Source: Ectocarpus siliculosus
Lineage: Eukaryota; Sar; Phaeophyceae; Ectocarpales; Ectocarpaceae
Direction of reading: 5' to 3'
Assembly (NCBI GenBank): GCA_000310025.1
Contig: FN649734.1
Coordinates: 403,498-467,497 of the forward strand
Length of the DNA: 64,000 bases
A program made the translations under genes and the position numbers. The notes under the pieces are model-generated. The model ran no database searches and had not been told where the DNA came from. It saw only the letters and a list, made by a program, of their open reading frames with translations. Positions 57,309 to 64,000 of this stretch are shown piece by piece (position 1 is the first letter of the stretch; each line of letters starts with the position of its first letter).

Positions 57309-60300
57309 ATGTCAGGCCTTAAGCAGCGAACCAGCGCAAACGCCAAGGCGATGAGCCCAGGCGATGGTGCTTCTAACGGGGGGGAGCTAGCCGCCGCGCC
57401 CCGGAAGGGTCTGCCAATGGAGGTTAGTTGGCGTTCGGATTGATGTTTATGCTGTTGTTGCGGCTGTGCATGTTGCTGGTCCTGCTGGTGCTGGTGCTGT
57501 TGCTGTTGCTGCTTTTGGTTGGTGTGGGTCTGCCCTGCTCTTTTTCGTCGTGCCTTTGTCCGCGACAGATTAGCGGTGCTACAAAACACCGCCAGTACTT
57601 GCCCCAGAACCTGGGGAGTCTAACAACCTCCGGCTCGAAAATGTCGAAGGTTATGTACGGACCTTTGATGACCAGCAAAACATGAGCTTGTTTTTTTTGT
57701 TGGTGTTTTCGAATCTTCATATTTATTTTATTTATCGTTTTCTAGATCACCGGGGATAGAGAGGGGGGGGGGACCAGCTCTAGAAACACCTCAAGCCTCG
57801 CGCTTGAGTCTCCCTCACAATTTCGTCTCTATGTACTCGCAATCAATTGAATCCAGCCAGGGAAATCCGACTAGAAATCCGACCGCTCCTACTGCATGCA
57901 GGGGTCTGGAATGACCCACGTCGTCAACCATTCAATTCACCCAAACCTAGGTCTACTCCAGACTACTTACTTCCCACGACGTGCGGTTAACCCTTCACCT
58001 CCCATGTCTTTTCTTTCCTCTCGTTCCTAACCTATTCCCATTAGTCAGTTTTCGGGACACTCGTCTCGAGTCCTCAACATTGTTCTGAGCGTACTGTTTG
58101 GCCTACCAGTGTCCGACGACCATTCATTCTGAAATTCGCTATCAGCAAGGTCTACCCCCGATGCCGTAGCCCCCCCGACACGTAGTGGATGTACTGCGTA
58201 GTGTCAGGGAGTTCGCCCAGACTCGTCAACATTTCTTAGCACACCCAGCGCTCTACTAGTCCTCCACCCCCCCCCCCCCCCCCTTATCCCGAAATGAAAA
58301 AAACAATGGGATCCGGCACCCGGGGAAGACCATGAAAAAAACTCCCGAAAAAGAGCAACTGCCCCGCCGATTGCGATTGCCCCCAACTGCGGTCCAAAAC
58401 ATATTCCAGCGTCCGCACAAGAATGTTTCCTCTCTCGTTTCTGATCGCCAGTGTGTCCTCTGTTTAGAACGAACCTCCATCCGGTACGTCTTGCGGTAGT
58501 TGCGGGAACTCTCGTTGCTTGTTGCCAGACATCTATTATAGATGTTGCTACATGTGCTTGTGCAAGACAGTATAACGCCGGACCCCCCCGCCGCCGCCGC
58601 CGCCGAGATTGCTGAACGCGAGGCCTTCTGTCTGGGACTGCATCTGATTAAACATACCTAGGATGAACACCGCGGCGTGGTTCATCAAACGCAGGCCCAG
58701 ATCGATGGCCTCGGATTCATCGTTCTTGGCGGCGGGGGGTTCGGCGTGTCACTGTCTTGCGCGACCTATACCGTATACGACACTAAATAGATAAAACACC
58801 CCCTGGACCGATTTTCAGAGCTCGACCACTCCACGACGAAGAGGATGCGTAAACGAAACGATAGGTTTTCGGAGAGCTCTCGATCAGACGGTTTCAACGC
58901 CGCCGTTTTCGGCGCTGCGACTCTTTCTGCTGTCGATAAATCGAGCTTTCAAAATCGGCCCAGGGGGTGTGTTGTCTAGTGTCGTACACGGTAAGCAATG
59001 CAACAGCAGCTGGATTAGCTCAAAGGAAAGACAGAGCATCGGTAGGATGAAAGCCGCGGCGTGATCGATCAGATGCAGGCACAGGTCGATAACCTCACTA
59101 TCAAAAATATCGGCGGCAGCGGCGGTGCGATGTGTTTGCCATGCGCGTCCACGCCTGTTAGGCGCTAGTGGAGAAAGTGTGTAAGGTACGGCCAGCCGAT
59201 GGCACACAACGTGGCACATCCAGCTCGTTTCTCTTTGCGTTTGTTCTACACCCACCTGACAAAGGGGCCCTCTTGGTTGCGTTCCCTGACAGCCAGGAGC
59301 CAGTTTGTCACGCCGAGTGCCTTGCCAGCCGGACATAAGAGACATTTCTATACTCTGTGGCCACCTTCCTATGTTGGCCAGCGCTTTGTGTACTTGGGCG
59401 TGCTCACGTACTCTGCGGTCCTCTCCCGTGCTCTCGGGCGTGACGACCCGCGACAAACGACGCACTACGTGCTCTCCCCCAAAAGGTGTCTATTTATAGA
59501 AGGGGGGTGCGCGGGCACTTGTCGAGAGTCTTCCACACCGTTCGGAGCGTACGGCGTACAAAGCGTCCGACCACGTATGTTCTTTATTACGTTCGCCGCT
59601 TTTTAAGGGCACATTCACCGAAGAGGCCGGTTTGCTCGCGCGTGAGTCGTGTTGGACGAGGTCGCCCGCGTCGCCATCACCCGTTCACCAACGCACGGTG
59701 CACACAAGTTGTTCTGCTGCCTGCGCTCATGTTTTTCGGTCCCGTCTACAACTCTTTTCCGTTTGCTCTCCTGTGCGATTCCGTGTGTTCAGGTTAAGCT
59801 AGTAATTTGCGTGCTTGGCATCTACTCGTGCTACATGTTGTCGGGGCTCCTGCAGGAAAACATTTTCCGATACAGATCCGAGGATGGCGGCAGGTGAGAG
59901 AGAGAGACAATAGGCGGCGAGAGGGCAAACAATTGCCGGGTTTGGCGAAGCGACCCAAGGTGGTGTTGACACAACGGAGACGATCGTGTGGGGGGGGGGG
60001 TGGCGTCAATGCATCACTACGCGGAGTCATTGATATCCTCAGAAGAACTCCAGCCAACAGGTGTGTCTTGTCTACGACTCAAACGCAAGGCGCTTGTTGT
60101 GATTGTTGAACCCGGCGACAGGTTTTCGTCGACGCTGTTCCTGCTGTGGGTCCAGTGCGTGGTAAACGTCGCTTTCTCCTTCGTGGCCATGTTCGTCAAC
60201 GGCAGGTCTGGGGACAAGGTGTGTGTGTGTGCGTGTGTTGCTTTGGTTAACATGGACTGCGCAGACCGGCTTCCCAATGAACATCCGTCAGCTTTTTACA

Positions 60301-63300
60301 TGCACAGCGGGATAGCAAAAAAACAGAAAACGGGAAGGCGCTCAGGCTTCTGCCAACAGAAAGGACTGTCTCTTTTGTTCATACACTTTCGTTGTGACAT
60401 TTGTATGTGTCCCATGATAACGTCTTGTTTTCTTTTGGGTTTGTTCGGGGGTTTTCTGTGATGCCCGAACCTCGTGTGTTTTTCTCCCGACGTGATGCTT
60501 ACGGTTGTTGCGGGGTTCTTTCCTGGAACCGCGTTTTTTTGTCGGTGTGAGTACGAACAACAGCTTCCACTGGGTGGGTAGGAATACCGCGTTGCCACTA
60601 CCTTGGTTTTGCCACTGAGATGCCATCTCGCTTTATCGATGTTTTCCTTTTTTTCATGGTGTAGCGGCTCCGGCAAGGTCGAGATGCGTAGTTTGTGCTC
60701 CAGTGATTTCCCCGACAATCTCACTCTTCTGACTTATGACACAACATTTTTTCATCTCTTCTCTTCCATCAATTGTGTGTGTGTGTGTTTTTTTGTGTGT
60801 GTCGCAGATGCCGCACCACCTTTTCGGCACGGCCGGGTTCGCGTACATCGGTGCCATGGTGTGCTCGATCGAGGCCCTCAAGTACGTCAACTTCCCGACC
60901 AAGGAACTGGGCAAGTCTTGCAAGGTGACTATTCAGCTGACTTGACAATCCCACTAGACTTTTTGCGTGGGCAACTGCCGAGTGGACATCCATCGTATTC
61001 GGTCCGTGGTGTCTTTACCATCAGTGCGGTATTGTATGTTTTGATGCTGCGGAAGATATGTGTCTCGTTGGAATGTACACGGCCTGGTTCACGACCCAGA
61101 CCAACATTTTCCATTTATGTCGTGATGCGTTCGCTCGACAGGTTTGTGTCCCGCCCCCAGCGATTTCTTTGTAGGACTTGTCCATGCCAGTTATTGATAA
61201 CACAACAGTTCTTGCACACACCGCCGGAGACTCCGCAATCGATCGTTGCTTCACCCCGCTCGCCGCTTGCTTCCGGTGTGCTTTTGTTTGCGAGGGCAGA
61301 TGATCCCGGTGATGTTGTTCGGAGTGCTGTTCGCCAAGAAGCAGTACAGCTTGCAGGAGTACCTGTGCGTGGCCCTGATCACGGTTGGCATCGTCACCTT
61401 TAACCTCTCCGGGAAGCCGCACAACAAGGAGGCGAGAGGAGTCAGAACCAAACAAGTTTTTGTATCCATCACGTATGGTAGAAAGATTTGTTACGATTTC
61501 AATTTGCCCGTTGCTCGTTTTCTGGAAATTTTTTCATGTAAAGCTGTAGTGGGTCCCTGTGTTGGGCCGCGTTACGGCAAGAGGGCTTTGCCCGCGGCCG
61601 TATTCTGGTTGCTTAGACTCTTTTCCATTTGCTTCGTGACACGACTTGGCCAGCCTTTTGCAAGACCCACTACTGTAAACGGTGAAGCTGCCCTCGTGTG
61701 TCTGACTTGTGCACCTTTGCAACCAAATGACGCCGGACGCAGGTTGAGTCCAGCCTGTCTATTGTTTCCGTTCATTTCCCCCGTGCAATATACGGAGTAG
61801 CAGCTATGTGTGTTCCCCCTCTCTGCATTTTTGCGCATGGTTCGGCAATTTATTGCGGGCCCTCGTGAACGTGATGCATCGTCCTTTGTCTCCTCCCTTG
61901 TCTTCCTTCGTCGTATTTAGGACAAGGAGAACAGCACGTACGGGCTTGGCCTCTTGGCCTTCAGCCTTATCCTCGACGGCGTCACGGGTAGCGCTCAGGT
62001 GTGTAAACTCGTGTACCGTAGGTGACACAAGATACCACCCCCCCCCCTGGATCGCTCGCTTGCTCCACGATGAGAACGAGTTAATAGCCAATCGATGTGT
62101 TTTCGGAAAGCACTCGACGGACGGTTCCAACTCCCCCAATTTCTGCACAGTCACTCATTCTGCTGTGGAGAAATGGGACGTTGAAAGCAGTCCAGAAAAA
62201 AGGAGCTTGAGAGCATGATTTTCAACCGTTACTGTTCTTCTCCCGTATCTCCTGTTTCGTTCGAGGGCCGACCGGAGGCGTGAGGTTTTTCGCAAGACGC
62301 CAGGACGAGTTTCTTCAATGAGTGCGCAAGAATAATTCAGCCGACCTCGACCTTTCACCGTTATAATATTTTTGTTGATGTTGATTCAGGAGCGATTGAA
62401 GGCCGCGTGCAAGCCCACGGTGCACGAAATGATGTTCTTCATGAACGCGTGGGCCCTGGCCATCTTGTCGGCCGCGGCGTACCTGTCGGGTCAGGCGGTG
62501 GAGGGATACGCGTTCTGCTCGGCCAACCCTTCCGTCATGGTGAGAAACTAACTTCCGAGCCTGCATGACCTACTCTTGGCGACCCCAGCATACGACGTAC
62601 TGAAGTAAGAGACTGAACGCCATTCTGACTAGCCTTTGTGTTTTTTCAGCTTTGTGGTTTACCCGCGTTGTTCCATAGCATTCGAGAAAGAGACTGAAAA
62701 CTACCGATGTGCTTATGTTTTTTCTCCCAGCACTTGATTGTTTGTCCCCACTTCGTTCAATGACCTACGAGGTGTAGACTGACAAGTATTGTCAGCATTC
62801 TTGTCTTCCCCGTCGTTATAAACGCGTAGCCAGGCTGCGGTTGGGTGTGATTGTGAGTTGGAGGGTAGGGGTGTGTTACGACCCGGACCGGAAAGTACAG
62901 GCTGATTCTCTCTGCAATGATCGATCGCCTCAACCGCTTGTACCGGTGGCCACGTGAGATGTGGTGTCGTGTGGCTAGCTCAGAGCGGTGCAGTAGCATC
63001 GCCGCGTTCGTAGCCAGTCCCGTTTTCGTTTTCGGTTTGACTGGGAGGAGGAAACCAATACGATGCGTGCGGTACACGAGCCGAGACGGCAAGTGCCGTA
63101 CCCTTTTGAGGAAAAATCCCCCCCGTGAGTCTTGTGCACGAGGATGGTCGTGTCCCCCCCCCGGTCCTGCGTGTGTCTTTGCTTGCATCTCTGTATTCGG
63201 TGCGCCGTTGCTCTCGGGGATCGCCTGGTGGCGAATGTTACGGGGGTTTTTTGTCTTATCTGTACTGCGTGCACGTTGGTTGAAGTTCATGTGACACGAT

Positions 63301-63734
63301 GACGACACGACCGAGCGGCTGGCCCCTGAAACAGTCAGACTTTTTGCAATAGTGTGCATGCATGTTTTCCCATTGTCAAAAAATGCATAAACCGGCCCCC
63401 GTTTTTCACCACCTTTTCTCGCGGCACAACTATGTACTTGAACAGAGCTACGTGCTGGGCTTCTCCCTTGCATGCATGCTTTCCTATGTCAAATGCATTA
63501 CAACAACCGCCCCCCGTTTTTCACCACTTTTTCTCTCGGCACAACATATGTACGTGGACAGAGCTACGTGCTGGGCTTCTCCCTTGCCGCGGCCTTCGGG
63601 CAGAACTTCATCTACTACACCATCAGCAACTTCAACCCGCTGGTGTGCACGACGATCACCACCACGCGGAAGTTCTTCACGATCGTCTGCTCCGTTATCA
63701 TCTTCGGACACGCGATCGGCCCCAAGCAATGGGG
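57309..63734 (+). CDS. SLC35B1-type nucleotide-sugar transporter (3' end outside the window)
   Basis: A multi-pass ER/Golgi membrane carrier of the SLC35B family, which moves nucleotide sugars or adenine nucleotides into the secretory lumen; the substrate is not decided here. Exons: 57309-57422, 59793-59893, 60122-60218, 60808-60924, 61300-61431, 61921-61998, 62390-62539, 63562-63734, giving 320 aa plus two bases. The last exon, expected to encode the final helix and tail, lies beyond the window. Family signatures: LGIYSCYMLSGLLQENI, LKYVNFPTKELGKSCK with MIPVMLFGVL next, SLILDGVTGSAQ, and FNPLVCTTITTTRKFFTIV followed by GPKQW. About nine hydrophobic segments are visible. Exon 1 encodes a polar N-terminus after a 2.4-kb intron and is the least certain part. 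Intron 5 needs a GC donor (GAG|GCGAGA). A duplicated acceptor lies in intron 7. Confidence 0.88.
58771..58991. mobile_element. MITE with about 55-bp terminal inverted repeats and TA target duplication
   Basis: The left end CCGTATACGACACTA continues to CACCCCCTGGACCGATTTTC. The right end is the inverse, continuing to TAGTGTCGTACACGG. TA flanks both ends (58769-58770 and 58992-58993). The element is 221 bp with no ORF. It is the best-preserved member of the family also seen at 2631-2847 and 1405-1640. It lies in intron 1 of the transporter gene. Confidence 0.8.
62012..62180 (+). mobile_element. Partial or decayed MITE of the same family
   Basis: GTACCGTAGGTGACACAAG and CCCCCCTGGATCGCTCG resemble the left arm. 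GTGTTTTCGGAAAGCACTCG resembles the internal part of the element at 58771-58991. The right arm is not clear. It lies in intron 6 of the transporter gene. Confidence 0.5.
63356..63585 (+). repeat. 116-bp tandem duplication copying a 3' splice site
   Basis: Copy 1 (63356-63469) and copy 2 (63470-63585) both contain CCCCGTTTTTCACCAC. Both end with ACAGAGCTACGTGCTGGG and TTCTCCCTT. Copy 2 holds the true exon 8 acceptor (63562). Copy 1 holds a decoy acceptor (63446) followed by the first about 25 bases of the exon. Confidence 0.9.
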
Positions 63735-64000
63735 GTAAGTCTGGGTCTGTCTGTGTCTCGCCGTTTGGAGTAGCGTGTGCAAGCGCGTGGTCAGTTCGCC
63801 CTTTCTCAATGCATGCCACTCCGGACGACCTGTACGCACCCCCTGTTGTTCTTGTGGAGAGAATGATGTAGTCATCGGTAACAGTGAGACAGAGCTCGGA
63901 GCCATGTATCAATCAGACCAAGAGCGCCCTGTAACACCCTCTTCCCGATTGTTCCGCGAAAAGCATTGCGGCGGCACGAACGTGTCCTGTCCTGTGATAC
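63735..64000. other. Start of transporter intron 8, running off the window
   Basis: Follows the donor GG|GTAAGT at 63735. No further exon of the transporter is visible before the window ends. Confidence 0.6.

Noticed and set aside
57428-57685. ORF after transporter exon 1 (Leu-rich)
   Set aside because: Lies in intron 1, includes a CTG/TTG-type run and does not fit the transporter fold; exon 1 joins in phase to 59793.

Overview
This is intron-rich nuclear DNA of a photosynthetic stramenopile type, most likely a brown alga related to Ectocarpus. That assignment is an inference. It rests on genes cut into 5-14 short exons by introns of roughly 0.2-2.4 kb, on abundant CTG, CT, GA and poly-C/G tracts, on neighbouring genes that alternate strands, and on a secreted protein with a Cys-rich LNR-like module and a Pro/Thr-rich stalk. 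The run of exactly 100 N at 39079-39178 shows a scaffolded draft assembly. Bacterial features (operons, ribosome binding sites, CRISPR) are absent.

Genes left to right: (1) 477-9589 (+), a SohB/S49-family membrane serine peptidase in 12 exons. (2) 10916-11284 (+), a weak candidate 5' exon with a mitochondrial-type leader. (3) 14363-23261 (-), COP9 signalosome subunit 4 (CSN4) in 14 exons. (4) 25479-29342 (+), a TFIIS-like protein with central domain and C-terminal zinc ribbon in 8 exons. (5) 30595-33872 (-), an unrecognised low-complexity protein, 5' end unresolved. (6) 36192-43087 (+), a SPO11/topoisomerase VI A-type meiotic DNA-cleavage protein in 9 exons, with the assembly gap in intron 3. 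(7) 44922-47604 (-), a secreted LNR-like/PT-repeat surface protein in 5 exons. (8) 47605-57308, a gene-poor stretch holding a decayed Ty3/gypsy pol remnant and a SINE-like unit. (9) 57309-63734 (+), an SLC35B1-type nucleotide-sugar transporter in 8 visible exons, cut off by the window end.

Exon models were built by hand from homology, splice-site dinucleotides and reading-frame phase. Every listed model is phase-consistent from the first listed exon to the stop codon (or the window edge). The genes share no pathway: they are peptidase, signalosome, transcription, meiosis, cell surface and secretory-pathway transport genes in a convergent/divergent order.

Main observations: six introns are best explained by GC-AG rather than GT-AG splice sites. 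SPO11 has Asn in place of the second Asp of its Toprim DxD motif. The TFIIS-like zinc ribbon lacks the acidic Asp-Glu pair of its catalytic hairpin. There are two families of short inverted-repeat elements, one with TA target duplications. Several 3' splice sites sit directly behind microsatellites or duplicated repeats. A pair of identical inverted repeats lies 20.6 kb apart. The sequence on either side of the gap looks like an unmerged contig overlap.
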